Shown here piece by piece: positions 18,930 through 26,925 of a stretch of 64,000 nucleotides of DNA. The DNA lies in the NCBI GenBank assembly GCA_020636215.1, contig JACJYG010000004.1, positions 434,001 through 498,000 of the forward strand. Reading direction: 5' to 3'. The notes beneath the pieces are model-generated. The model worked only from the letters and a program-made list of their open reading frames with translations. It was not told where the DNA came from and did not search any database. The position numbers were made by a program, and so were the translations under genes. The DNA comes from Lewinellaceae bacterium. Its GTDB lineage: Bacteria; Bacteroidota; Bacteroidia; Chitinophagales; Saprospiraceae. Every line of letters begins with the position of its first letter. Position 1 is the first letter of the stretch.

Positions 18930-18955
18930 TCGTCGGTTCGCTTAGTTTGAAGAAC

Positions 18956-18963
18956 CAAAAGTA
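18956..18963 (-). promoter_or_regulatory. Putative -7 box for the phosphopantetheinyl transferase gene
   Basis: The minus strand reads TACTTTTG, an exact TAnnTTTG match, 26 bases upstream of the ATG at 18929. I find no TTG at the expected upstream distance, so only half the promoter is supported. Confidence 0.35.
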
Positions 18964-19001
18964 AACAATATCTGTTTTTTGCGTGTACGTAACTCAATAC
19001 A

Positions 19002-19919
19002 ATGCCTATGATCAATGCCCGCAAGATCGGCCAGTTGTCCGGCCACCAAGCCGCTGTATTTGCGTTGAGCGCGGGCGACGAGCCTCGTTCCATCCTCTCT
19101 GGCGCCGGTGATGGCTGGATTGTTCGCTGGGATCTGGACGAGCCGGAAATGGGGCGCTTATTGGCAAAAGTGGATGACCGGATCTTCTCCATGCATTACC
19201 TTCCGGAATGGCATACCGTAGTGGTGGGTAACATGAATGGCGGTATTCATTGGGTACGGCTGGATAAACCGGATCAGGCCAAAAACATCGCCCACCATAA
19301 AAAGGGGGTTTTCGATATCCTGCGGATCGGGGATTTCGTCTTCACGGCCGGCGGCGAGGGCGCCGTCACCCGCTGGGATCCCGAGGCCGCCCGCAGCCTG
19401 GAGAGCTTCCAACTCAGCAACCAGAGCCTGCGCTGTATGGCCTATTGCCCCCAACGCCACGAAATTGCCATCGGCTCCAGCGACAATGCCATTTATCTGC
19501 TCGACGCCGATACCCTCGCGTTGCGGCAGCGAATCCCTGATGCCCATAACAATTCCGTTTTCGCGTTGCAGTATACACCTGATGGCTCGCACCTACTGAG
19601 CGGAAGCCGCGATGCACAACTGAAAGTGTGGGCCCTTGGAGAGCAGGCAAGCCTGCTTTCTTCTCAACCGGCCCATTGGTACACTATTAATAGCATAGTA
19701 TTCCACCCGGAAGGCCGGTGGTTCGCCACCGCCAGCCGCGACCGAACCATCAAGTTGTGGAATGCAAACAATTTCAAGCTGCTCAAGGTGCTCGATACGG
19801 CCCGCGATGGCTGTCATATCAATTCCGTAAACCGCCTGCTCTGGCATCCTGATAGTCAAAAGCTGATCTCCGCCAGTGATGACCGGAGTATGATCATCTG
19901 GGAAGTGGGGAATGGCTGA
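19002..19919 (+). CDS. WD40-repeat beta-propeller protein
   Basis: 305 residues, no signal peptide, cytoplasmic. About seven WD40 blades fill the whole chain; clear blade ends include GWIVRWDLD, GAVTRWDPE, AQLKVWALG, RTIKLWNAN and RSMIIWEVG, each preceded by G-H/A-H and S-G-S/S-A-S strand motifs. Such proteins serve as protein-binding platforms; no enzymatic domain is fused. The gene diverges from the phosphopantetheinyl transferase. Its last codons (AAT GGC TGA) are already part of dispersed repeat family A, which suggests the repeat inserted at or over the original gene end. Binding partner unknown. Confidence 0.9.
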   Translation: MPMINARKIGQLSGHQAAVFALSAGDEPRSILSGAGDGWIVRWDLDEPEMGRLLAKVDDRIFSMHYLPEWHTVVVGNMNGGIHWVRLDKPDQAKNIAHHKKGVFDILRIGDFVFTAGGEGAVTRWDPEAARSLESFQLSNQSLRCMAYCPQRHEIAIGSSDNAIYLLDADTLALRQRIPDAHNNSVFALQYTPDGSHLLSGSRDAQLKVWALGEQASLLSSQPAHWYTINSIVFHPEGRWFATASRDRTIKLWNANNFKLLKVLDTARDGCHINSVNRLLWHPDSQKLISASDDRSMIIWEVGNG

Positions 19920-19950
19920 CCGTCTCTAGTGAGCCGGTTAAAAATGGCTG
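19911..19950 (+). repeat. Dispersed repeat family A, copy 2
   Basis: Matches 800-839 with three transitions in 40 bases. It overlaps the final codons and stop of the WD40 gene, so the stop codon TGA is supplied by the repeat. A secondary match to the other copy follows at 19980-19990. Confidence 0.65.
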
Positions 19951-20044
19951 AATTGTTATATTGTTGAATGGCTGCTGCGCTGTTCGAAGCTTGGCCTGGC
20001 AAAGGTACAAACACACCCAATAATAGTTCTAATCGCATCATCCT

Positions 20045-22393
20045 ATGAAGTCTTTTATACACCTGGCCCTGGCCTTTTTATTAGCCGCGATCAGTTGGCA
20101 GTGCGAAGATTCACCGCCAGGATTAGCGGCGGCAAAAGTGTCCATTGCCGATCCTTTGCCAACTCGCGAAGCACTGATGCAACAATTACGGCAATCGGAA
20201 GAAATCGTGGTGGTATACCAACCGGGCCCTTTACAGCAGGTGGCGGAACTTATCCGGGATCGGTCAAGGCGAAAAAAGGCCAAGCTTATACCCCTGGATT
20301 CCATCGATATAAACGCGTTGAGCAAAACGCCCACCATGGTGCTGGGCAACCTTGACGCCCCTCTGGTCCAACAGCTCTGCCAAAGGCTGCCACTGCAGGC
20401 TAAAGACGGGGCAATATGCCTGGGAGAATACCAGTTCCGGAGCAAGGACGCCCTGGCGCTTTTATCGGTATATCCCAACCCCTACGGCACTCAACAGCCC
20501 CTCTCGTTGGCAATTGGCTTCAATGATAAACAGATGGCCGCCGTGTTGACGGCCCGCCTGAGCGAAGGCTGGTTCTTCTATAGTTGGAGCTCCTGGGGAT
20601 ATGAAGTTTTAGAACAGGGCCAGCGGGTGCTTGCCGGTAATTTCGACCCCGAATCCTGGGTTTTTGACAAAAAAATACATTATGATTTCACCCGGCCTCC
20701 GGATACGCTTGCCGAACCGGGCATTTTCCAATTTGTATCTCATGGCCCGGCCCTGGATCAGGTGCTGCTCCGCCCGGCCCTGGAACAGTGCGAAGAAGCC
20801 GGCCGACAGATATTAGCCTTTACGGGTTTACCCGCTCCGGCGGCCCCTGTTGTTTGCCACCTCTACAACTCAGCGGAACAGAAGGGCCTGATGCGGGCCA
20901 ATTCCCAACAGGCCGAAGCCGATTTTGAGGAAGGAACCGCACATATCGTCATCAATGCTGTCTATGCCCATAACCATATAGGAAAAGAAAACGCCGTTCT
21001 GCTCCGGCAGCTGCTGGGCCCACCCAAAATATCGGCGCTCGAGGAAGGCCTGGCGATCCACTTTACGGGCCAATGGCAGGAGCGCGGCTACGCCTACTGG
21101 GCGGCGCGCCTGTACCAATCCGGTAACCTGGCTCCCCTGAAAGAACTACTGGACAACGAGTCCTTTCAGCGGGAGTCCAGCCTGGTCATGGGATGCCTTT
21201 CCGCTTCCTTCGTCGATTGCCTGATCGATGACTGGGGCAAGGAAGCCTTCCTGGAGCACTACGCCTCCTGGCAACCCGGCGCCGAGGAGATCCGAGAATT
21301 GGAGGCCCGCTGGCATCAACACCTCTCTCAAACTCAAACTCAACCTCAACCTCAATCTCAGCCTCAATCTCAACCTCAACCTCAACCTCAATCTCAATCT
21401 CAATCTCAACCTCAATCTCAGCCTGCCCTCCCCCTACCCTATCTCAAGGGCTTCAATTTTGCCCATGAGGGTTACGCTGTATACAACGGCTACGGCTCCC
21501 AGCTGTCCCGCCAATCCCTGGAAGCTCAGGCGGCACTGGGCGCCAGCGCTCTTGCAATTGTACCTTATTCCTATATGGAGGACGCCAACCACCCATCCTT
21601 CATCCCCGTCGTTACCCGCGCCGGAATGGAAACCGATGAAGGGCTGGTGCAGGACGCCTACAACGCCCGGCAACTCGGCATGGCAGTTCTGCTCAAGCCG
21701 CAAATATGGCTGGGGCGAAACTGGCCCGGTGATGTCGAAATGAAAACCGAAAAAGACTGGGCGCTTTTTTTTGATTTCTACTACCGGTGGATGCGTCACT
21801 ATGCTTTGTTAGCGGAGATCCACCATATGGATATGCTTTGTGTCGGCGTGGAATTCGCCAAAGCAACCCAGCAACGGCCGGAGGATTGGCGCCACCTCAT
21901 CCACAAGCTGCGAGGCCTGTATTCCGGCCCGCTCACCTACTCCGCAAACTGGGGCCAGGAATTTGAAAACCTCACCTTTTGGGATGAGCTGGATTACATC
22001 GGACTAAATTGTTACTACCCACTTAGCCAGGAGGAAAACCCTTCCGATGAAGTACTCCGGGCTGCTTTCGGGCGGGTACTGAAGCTGGCGCAGCGAGTCA
22101 GCGAACAATACCAAAAACCACTTCTATTCACCGAGATCGGATTCACCAGCACCCCCACCCCCTGGAAAGAACCCCACAAAGACCGAAACGGCGACCCCTA
22201 CCAGGGAGAAGCCCAGAAACGTTGTTACCGCATCGTTATGGAAAGCCTGCGCGGGCAGCCCTGGTGCCGGGGTATCCTGTGGTGGAAGTATCCCTCCTAC
22301 TTAAGCCAGGGCGGCCCTGGCCAAACCGGATTTACTCCCAATGGGAAACCGGCTGAAAAGGAGGTGAAGAAAGGTTTCGGAAAATTGCCTTAG
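20045..22393 (+). CDS. Lipoprotein with GH113-like TIM-barrel glycoside hydrolase domain
   Basis: 782 residues. The N-terminus has a hydrophobic segment ending in a cysteine (AISWQC, residue 20), a probable though not textbook lipobox. Residues about 30-425 form an N-terminal region that I do not recognise. Residues about 428-459 are a Gln/Pro/Ser linker encoded by a hexanucleotide-like repeat. The C-terminal part (about 460-782) looks like a GH113-type (beta-mannanase-like) barrel: KGFNFAHEGY starts it, E603 in VGVEFAK fits the acid/base and E697 in LLFTEIGFTS the nucleophile, with WWKYPSY in the last strand. The likely role is an exo- or endo-acting glycosidase held on the cell surface. It follows the WD40 gene but is probably transcribed separately. 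Substrate not predictable. Confidence 0.8.
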   Translation: MKSFIHLALAFLLAAISWQCEDSPPGLAAAKVSIADPLPTREALMQQLRQSEEIVVVYQPGPLQQVAELIRDRSRRKKAKLIPLDSIDINALSKTPTMVLGNLDAPLVQQLCQRLPLQAKDGAICLGEYQFRSKDALALLSVYPNPYGTQQPLSLAIGFNDKQMAAVLTARLSEGWFFYSWSSWGYEVLEQGQRVLAGNFDPESWVFDKKIHYDFTRPPDTLAEPGIFQFVSHGPALDQVLLRPALEQCEEAGRQILAFTGLPAPAAPVVCHLYNSAEQKGLMRANSQQAEADFEEGTAHIVINAVYAHNHIGKENAVLLRQLLGPPKISALEEGLAIHFTGQWQERGYAYWAARLYQSGNLAPLKELLDNESFQRESSLVMGCLSASFVDCLIDDWGKEAFLEHYASWQPGAEEIRELEARWHQHLSQTQTQPQPQSQPQSQPQPQPQSQSQSQPQSQPALPLPYLKGFNFAHEGYAVYNGYGSQLSRQSLEAQAALGASALAIVPYSYMEDANHPSFIPVVTRAGMETDEGLVQDAYNARQLGMAVLLKPQIWLGRNWPGDVEMKTEKDWALFFDFYYRWMRHYALLAEIHHMDMLCVGVEFAKATQQRPEDWRHLIHKLRGLYSGPLTYSANWGQEFENLTFWDELDYIGLNCYYPLSQEENPSDEVLRAAFGRVLKLAQRVSEQYQKPLLFTEIGFTSTPTPWKEPHKDRNGDPYQGEAQKRCYRIVMESLRGQPWCRGILWWKYPSYLSQGGPGQTGFTPNGKPAEKEVKKGFGKLP
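21329..21420 (+). repeat. In-frame hexanucleotide repeat encoding a Gln-Pro/Gln-Ser linker
   Basis: About 15 copies of CAACCT / CAATCT / CAGCCT code for a (QP/QS)n linker of about 31 residues between the two domains of the GH113-like lipoprotein. Because the unit is six bases, copy-number change alters linker length without shifting the frame. Confidence 0.85.
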
Positions 22394-22408
22394 GGCTCTT
22401 TCGGCCTA

Positions 22409-22885
22409 TCAACTATTCGGGTTTGCCTCCTCCTTCAGTATCTGCAGCGCTAAATGGTTGAAATCGCTCAGTTCCTTCTGCAGGGGAGCGAAAAAATGCC
22501 GGTCAGTGGCTTCGGCGAGAAGCAGGGCCTGCTGCAAGGCCTGTTGCCCTTTCGGCGTCAGGCTAATGACTTTAGCCCGGGTGTCCACTGGATGTTCTTC
22601 GCGGACGATTAAGCCGTGGCTTTCCAGGCTACGCAGCACCTTAGAAACCATCATTTTGTCTACCCTGGCGTGCTCGGCCACCTCCTTTTGGGTGACAGCT
22701 TCGCTCTTTTGCCGGAGCCAGCCGAGAGCCGCCAGCAAGACGAATTGCGTATGCGTCAGTTTCAATTCCGACAACGCTTCGCGGATGCGGCGTTGCCAAA
22801 GCATGCTGAGTTGCCAGAGAAGGAAGCCGGAGCTGTCTTCCGGCTTCTCAAAATGGAATTTAATGCCGTTATGCATTGTCTTCAA
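22409..22885 (-). CDS. MarR-family transcriptional regulator
   Basis: 158 residues. The winged-helix domain covers about 40-130: LTHTQFVLLAALGWL leads into TQKEVAEHARVDKMMVSKVLRSLESHGLI (recognition helix) and the wing RAKVISLTPKG. Helices at both ends form the usual dimer interface. Such proteins repress neighbouring genes and are released by small ligands. The ATG overlaps the stop of the upstream dinB-like gene by four bases, so the two are translationally coupled. It may control its own operon. Convergent with the GH113-like gene, 15 bases apart. Confidence 0.92.
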   Translation of the reverse strand: MKTMHNGIKFHFEKPEDSSGFLLWQLSMLWQRRIREALSELKLTHTQFVLLAALGWLRQKSEAVTQKEVAEHARVDKMMVSKVLRSLESHGLIVREEHPVDTRAKVISLTPKGQQALQQALLLAEATDRHFFAPLQKELSDFNHLALQILKEEANPNS

Positions 22886-23403
22886 GTATTGAGGAATGCC
22901 TCAATCCGCGCCTTTTGTCGTAAATGATGGCGGAAGTGAATGGCGATAAGCTGAAACCACTCCTTGGCATCGAGGAACCCCAGGGCGGGATGTTCAATTT
23001 TTCCGGAAATTGGGTTCGTTGCCAGCTTTTCCGATGCCTGGGCGATGGCGGTTTGCAGTAGATTCATCTTCCCTTCCAATTCCGCTTTGTCGGTAGGTTG
23101 CGGCACGTTGGCTGCGGTGCGCCGCCCCTTCACCCGGATATCACTGAAGGCGTTGGCCTGATAGACCGCTTCTCCAACACCATTTTTCGTCCCTTGCCGG
23201 GGTGCTTCCGGCGAAAGACAGGCCTCCAGCAGACGGAGGTGAAAATTCATGGTGTCGTCCAGCAGGTGGATAAATAGTTGCCCCATCGACCAGCTTTCGG
23301 GGTCGGGCTGGCGTTTCAGTGCTTCCGGGGAAAGGGTTTCCAATACTTGCCCATAGGCCCCCAGGCTTTCCATAATGTCGGCATTGATGTCTGAGATATC
23401 CAT
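22882..23403 (-). CDS. DinB-family (four-helix bundle, thiol/metal) protein
   Basis: 173 residues from the ATG at 23401-23403. A longer frame begins 17 residues upstream but would include the promoter-like box, so the shorter start is preferred. The DinB fold is recognisable: PDPESWSMGQLFIHLLDD with the first metal-site histidine, an internal helix, and the closing HFRHHLRQKARIEAFL with the histidine pair. DinB proteins bind divalent metal and include thiol-dependent S-transferases, but many members have no known reaction. Cotranscribed with the MarR regulator, which suggests a stress or detoxification role under MarR control. The reaction is unknown. Confidence 0.88.
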   Translation of the reverse strand: MDISDINADIMESLGAYGQVLETLSPEALKRQPDPESWSMGQLFIHLLDDTMNFHLRLLEACLSPEAPRQGTKNGVGEAVYQANAFSDIRVKGRRTAANVPQPTDKAELEGKMNLLQTAIAQASEKLATNPISGKIEHPALGFLDAKEWFQLIAIHFRHHLRQKARIEAFLNT

Positions 23404-23423
23404 TTTATTGAATTTGGTTGCCG

Positions 23424-23454
23424 CAAATATAATATATACGACAACTATAATCAA
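23424..23454 (-). promoter_or_regulatory. Bacteroidota-type promoter of the dinB-marR operon
   Basis: On the minus strand CTTG (TTG at 23454-23452) is followed after 20 bases by TATATTTG (23431-23424), an exact TAnnTTTG -7 element at the expected spacing. The start site would fall about 14 bases before the ATG at 23403, which supports that start codon. Confidence 0.6.
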
Positions 23455-23462
23455 GTGGTAGC

Positions 23463-23496
23463 AAAAAAACCTCCTGGCCGGTGAATCTGCCAGAAG
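23463..23496 (-). terminator. Weak terminator after the PorT-like gene
   Basis: On the minus strand a short imperfect stem (CTTCTGGC with GCCAGGAG) is followed by seven T residues (23469-23463). It lies about 130 bases past the stop at 23622. Confidence 0.4.
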
Positions 23497-23621
23497 ATTG
23501 TATTGCCGATTTTTATTAGAAAGTCAGGGTTACCTTCCCCAGGACAGCCCCGAAAGGCCTCCCTTGGAAGCAGGCGGGTACCGGCTGTCCAGGCGGGATG
23601 AGCATCCTACCCTGGGGAGGT

Positions 23622-24251
23622 TCAAAACATATACACCCCCCGTATCGTCACATTCCTGCCAATAAATTTACCCGATTCCGCTCCGACGGGTGTAGGGGTG
23701 GAAGTATCTCCAATTCGCAGGTTATTGAGCCATTTGGACCAGTAGATGTTGAGCCCGAAGTGTTCATCGAAAAAGAAAGTGCCGCCCAGCACGATCGAAA
23801 ACAGGTCTTCCTTGAGCGGGATCTGCTCGGTGACGTCTTCGCCGGTGTAATCGATGATCTCATAGCTGATGAGGCGGCCATAGGAAACACCGGCGGTAGC
23901 CTGTATCTTCCAGTCCTGGAAGTGCACCAGCACCGGAGCTTCCACAAAATTCAGGCGGATCTTATCGTATTGAGAAGCGGGGTTGTCGAGTTTGCTGCGG
24001 CTGGCGCCCTGCTGGCTGAAGAGCAGTTCCAGGCCGATGCGCCAGCGTTCGTTCAGCAGGGCGTTGACCCGCCCGCCGGCGTTGAAGCCCAACTTGTGGA
24101 AACCGTGTAACAGGTCGCCATCGATCTGTGACATGTTGAAGCCTGCGACCAGCCCGCCCTCGAAGCGGCGCTCCGGGCCGGTGGTTTGGGCGGAGAGGGA
24201 GACAGTGAAAAGGAGAAATAGGACAGCAAGGAATAGTTGTATTTTTTTCAT
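23622..24251 (-). CDS. PorT-family outer-membrane beta-barrel protein
   Basis: 209 residues. The signal peptide is MKKIQLFLAVLFLLF..., cleaved after SLSAQ at about 21. The mature chain starts with EGGLVAGFNMSQIDGD and alternates short beta strands ending at VTIRGVYMF with the C-terminal aromatic residue typical of outer-membrane barrels. The pattern GFNAGGRV...RWRIGLELLFSQQGA is characteristic of the PorT/OMP_b-brl_2 family; PorT itself is a T9SS component, but most family members have no assigned role. It is divergent from the OmpA-family gene at 24398. A -7 box lies 20 bases upstream. I call the family, not the function. Confidence 0.85.
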   Translation of the reverse strand: MKKIQLFLAVLFLLFTVSLSAQTTGPERRFEGGLVAGFNMSQIDGDLLHGFHKLGFNAGGRVNALLNERWRIGLELLFSQQGASRSKLDNPASQYDKIRLNFVEAPVLVHFQDWKIQATAGVSYGRLISYEIIDYTGEDVTEQIPLKEDLFSIVLGGTFFFDEHFGLNIYWSKWLNNLRIGDTSTPTPVGAESGKFIGRNVTIRGVYMF

Positions 24252-24270
24252 AGCAGTTTTATATTTCGGG

Positions 24271-24278
24271 CAAAGATA
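24271..24278 (-). promoter_or_regulatory. Putative -7 box of the PorT-like gene
   Basis: The minus strand reads TATCTTTG, an exact TAnnTTTG match, 20 bases upstream of the ATG at 24251. The region 19-21 bases further upstream offers only TTTC as a -33 element. Confidence 0.45.
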
Positions 24279-24397
24279 AGTACTTCTGGTTTGACGAGAA
24301 ACCGGAGTTTTTCGGAAGCCGGTAAGGAAAATGACGAGCTGATGTTAAATTCCAGTGTGTAACTTCGAGCCCGCCACGCCATTATTTAAGAAAAAAC

Positions 24398-25543
24398 ATG
24401 AAATATTTCACCAATGCGATTCTCTTACTTTGGCTGCCTTTAGTACTTTCCGGACAAAACCTCGTCCTCAATCCCGGCTTTGAGGAAGCAAATGGGGCCT
24501 CCTCCTGCCGCTTCACTTCCAAAGCCGAGCAATTCAACGAGAGCCTGTTCGGCTGGAATACTTTCCGCAATCTGACGCCCGACCTGATTACCGACGAGGA
24601 GAGCCCGGAAGATTGCCCGTTCTCCGCCCCGCGCAGCGGCCATAGGATGGCAGGTGTGATCCATTACTATCCGGCGGCAGAGAGCGGCTGGCCGGAAGAT
24701 TACCATGAGTTCATCCAGGGCAGCTTCGCTCAGCCTTTGCAACCTGACAAGGAATACGAGTTGTCTTTCTGGCTCAACCGGCAGGAGGCTGCTCCACGCC
24801 GGCATCTCAACCGGTACTATGGCAGCAGGCCCAAGTTTCTCGCGCTTTCAGTGGCTGCCAACAACTTTGGCATCCTGTTCTTAACCCAACCCGCCCGTCC
24901 GGGCGAGGATTTCAGCAATTCAATCCGGATATTCAACTACCGTCCTCACATCAATATTGATACAATTGTCGGCACTACAGCCGGACAATGGGTACAAATT
25001 CGCCTCGTGTTTACCGCTCCCAATGCCGCCCGCTATTTTGTTATCGGAAATTTCTATCCCGACGCCAATGCCGCCACTACCAAGCCCGTTCGGCCGGAAA
25101 CAATTGATCCTACATTCACCAAAATGGCAAGGGTTGCGTACTATTGTATCGACGATGTCTATATCGGCCCGGCCCGGCCGGCATTGGAAGACGTTTTCCA
25201 GAAAGAAGGGCGTTATACTTTCCAATACGTCACTTTCGCCACCGGGAGTGACGAACTACTGCCTCCTTCTTATCCGGAACTCGATGCACTGGCTGGATTC
25301 TTGAAGTCCCACCCTGCTGCGAGAGCCTTGATCGCGGGCCATACAGACGATGTTGGGGACGAAGCGGCCAACGTCGCCCTTTCAGAAAGGCGCGCCCGCG
25401 CCGTAGGGGCTTATCTGGCCGGCAAAGGCATCGACACTACTCGCCTCTCCTTTAAGGGGTTCGGTGAAAGCCAACCCATTGCTTCAAACGACACACCCGA
25501 AGGCCGACAGCAAAACCGCCGGGTGGAATGTGTGCTGGAATAA
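24398..25543 (+). CDS. OmpA-family protein with an N-terminal beta-sandwich domain
   Basis: 381 residues. The signal peptide covers about 1-20 (cleavage after LSGQ). The mature start, NLVLNPGFEE, opens a carbohydrate-binding-like jelly roll (about 21-255) with paired strands such as SFWLNRQE and WVQIRLVFTA. The C-terminal OmpA domain (about 270-381) has FATGSDELLP, the peptidoglycan-binding AGHTDDVGDEAANVALSERRARAV segment with its aspartate and arginine, and the closing GFGESQPIASNDTPEGRQQNRRVE. It would sit in the outer membrane or periplasm, tethered non-covalently to diaminopimelate of peptidoglycan. The ligand of the N-terminal domain is unknown. Confidence 0.9.
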   Translation: MKYFTNAILLLWLPLVLSGQNLVLNPGFEEANGASSCRFTSKAEQFNESLFGWNTFRNLTPDLITDEESPEDCPFSAPRSGHRMAGVIHYYPAAESGWPEDYHEFIQGSFAQPLQPDKEYELSFWLNRQEAAPRRHLNRYYGSRPKFLALSVAANNFGILFLTQPARPGEDFSNSIRIFNYRPHINIDTIVGTTAGQWVQIRLVFTAPNAARYFVIGNFYPDANAATTKPVRPETIDPTFTKMARVAYYCIDDVYIGPARPALEDVFQKEGRYTFQYVTFATGSDELLPPSYPELDALAGFLKSHPAARALIAGHTDDVGDEAANVALSERRARAVGAYLAGKGIDTTRLSFKGFGESQPIASNDTPEGRQQNRRVECVLE

Positions 25544-25716
25544 CTTTACAAGATTACCAGACTACTTTAGGGCTGTCACGGGGAGACTTCTCCTTCACTA
25601 CCGCTACACACTGCCTGAGAAATTGCTGAGTATCCGCGGCATCCACGGTATCCTCCTTGCTATTCCCCGGCCCAGGTGCTATATTTGCCGGGGCCGACAA
25701 ATAATCCGCCGGACTT

Positions 25717-26010
25717 ATGTTCAAATACACTAAACACAGCCTGAAAAAACTGGAGAACCTATTGGGCGAGCTGGAGTACACGGTTCGCTACGAGAAGGGT
25801 AATTTCAATTCCGGCTACTGTATCGTGGAGGACCGTAAGATCGCCGTCATCAATAAGTTCTACGATACGGAGGGCCGTATCAATTGCCTGATCGATATCC
25901 TGGGCACGATAGAGATACCTGAGGATCAACTTAGTGAGGCTTCAGCCAAGTTTTTCAAAAAGATTAACTCCCGGGAAGAGGGGGAAGAGGAAGAAGAGGG
26001 GGAAGATTAG
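25717..26010 (+). CDS. Conserved hypothetical protein with acidic tail
   Basis: 97 residues, no signal peptide or membrane segment. MFKYTKHSLKKLENLLGELE begins with an amphipathic helix; then come strands around GYCIVEDRKIAVINKFYDTEG and ILGTIEIPEDQL, and a tail of nearly pure glutamate. The body resembles a small conserved Bacteroidota family without known function. Its 3' end overlaps the longest reading of the MBL-fold gene downstream by 77 bases, and the acidic tail corresponds to a purine-rich stretch (25976-26007) that may be repeat-prone. Coexpression with the MBL-fold hydrolase is likely. Confidence 0.65.
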   Translation: MFKYTKHSLKKLENLLGELEYTVRYEKGNFNSGYCIVEDRKIAVINKFYDTEGRINCLIDILGTIEIPEDQLSEASAKFFKKINSREEGEEEEEGED

Positions 26011-26914
26011 AGGTTGCAGGTTACACCTGAAACCCGTCTGTGTCAGCCGGGCAAGCTTTGAACAATCCCAACTCCGAACAGCTTGGCAAAGCGCTGCCAT
26101 AACAGCACAAAACTATAGCACCATCGAACTGGAAGTAACGTTACTCGGAACAGGAACCTCGCAGGGCGTGCCGGTCATCGGCTGCAGTTGCGCGGTATGC
26201 ACTTCGGCCGACCCACGCGATCAGCGCCTTCGGACGGCGGCGCTGGTGCGTTTTGAGGGCAAGGCTATCGCCATGGATTGCGGGCCCGACTTCCGGCAGC
26301 AGATGTTGCGGGCAGGCGTGCAATCGCTCGACGCCATTTTGATGACTCATGAGCACAACGACCACATTATTGGCATGGACGATGTCCGGCCGTTCAATTT
26401 CCGAAACAAGACAGATATGCCCGTTTATTGCACCCAGCGGGTAGCCAAAGAGCTTGAGGTGCGCTTTGCCTATATTTTTGAGTCGGAAAACCGCTATCCT
26501 GGGGCGCCGATGGTGCAGCGCCGGATTATCACAAAAGACAATCCGTTTGAGGTGTGCGGCCTGGAGATCCTTCCCGTCGAGGTGCTGCACGGGCGCTTGC
26601 CCGTATTGGGGTTTCGCATTGGTGATTTTGCTTACCTTACCGATGTGCGCACCATTGAGGAGATGGAATTGCGGAAAGTGCTTGGCGTCCGTCACCTGGT
26701 GCTCAATGCCCTGCATCACAGGGGGCATCCCACCCATCTCAACCTGGAGCAGGCCTTGGCCCTGATCGAACGTATTGCTCCGGAACGCGCTTACCTCACA
26801 CATATCAGCCATAGCATGGGCCTTTACGAGGAAGTTCAACAGGAATTGCCGGACAATGTAATCCTCGGTTACGATGGATTGTCCTTTTCGGCGGTAGCTG
26901 GCTATCGCTTTTAA
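25934..26914 (+). CDS. MBL-fold metallohydrolase (PhnP/RNase Z-like)
   Basis: The frame is 326 residues. The only ATG in frame before the domain is at 25934, inside the upstream gene, and the first 65 residues are Arg/Lys-rich with no family similarity. The domain starts at about residue 67 with VTLLGTGTSQGVPVIGC. The true start is therefore uncertain: possibly a non-ATG codon near 26129 (CTG), or a disturbed junction. Two cysteine pairs (GCSCAVC) and the metal motif THEHNDHIIG are followed by further metal ligands around EVLHG, LTDVRT and LTHISH. This fits the PhnP-like branch of the family, which acts on cyclic phosphate or nucleotide-type esters. The physiological substrate is not known. 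It is 11 bases upstream of the DUF695-RraB gene. Confidence 0.85.
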   Translation: MRLQPSFSKRLTPGKRGKRKKRGKIRGCRLHLKPVCVSRASFEQSQLRTAWQSAAITAQNYSTIELEVTLLGTGTSQGVPVIGCSCAVCTSADPRDQRLRTAALVRFEGKAIAMDCGPDFRQQMLRAGVQSLDAILMTHEHNDHIIGMDDVRPFNFRNKTDMPVYCTQRVAKELEVRFAYIFESENRYPGAPMVQRRIITKDNPFEVCGLEILPVEVLHGRLPVLGFRIGDFAYLTDVRTIEEMELRKVLGVRHLVLNALHHRGHPTHLNLEQALALIERIAPERAYLTHISHSMGLYEEVQQELPDNVILGYDGLSFSAVAGYRF

Positions 26915-26925
26915 ACTCAAAGAAC

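Noticed and set aside
19998..20005. TACCTTTG box on the minus strand in the spacer before the GH113-like gene
   Set aside because: It points toward the 3' end of the WD40 gene with no gene or terminator to match; a single 8-base match is expected by chance in a window of this size.
21146..21415. Frame encoding a long run of Arg-Leu repeats on the minus strand
   Set aside because: It is the complement of the hexanucleotide linker repeat of the GH113-like gene and has no independent support.
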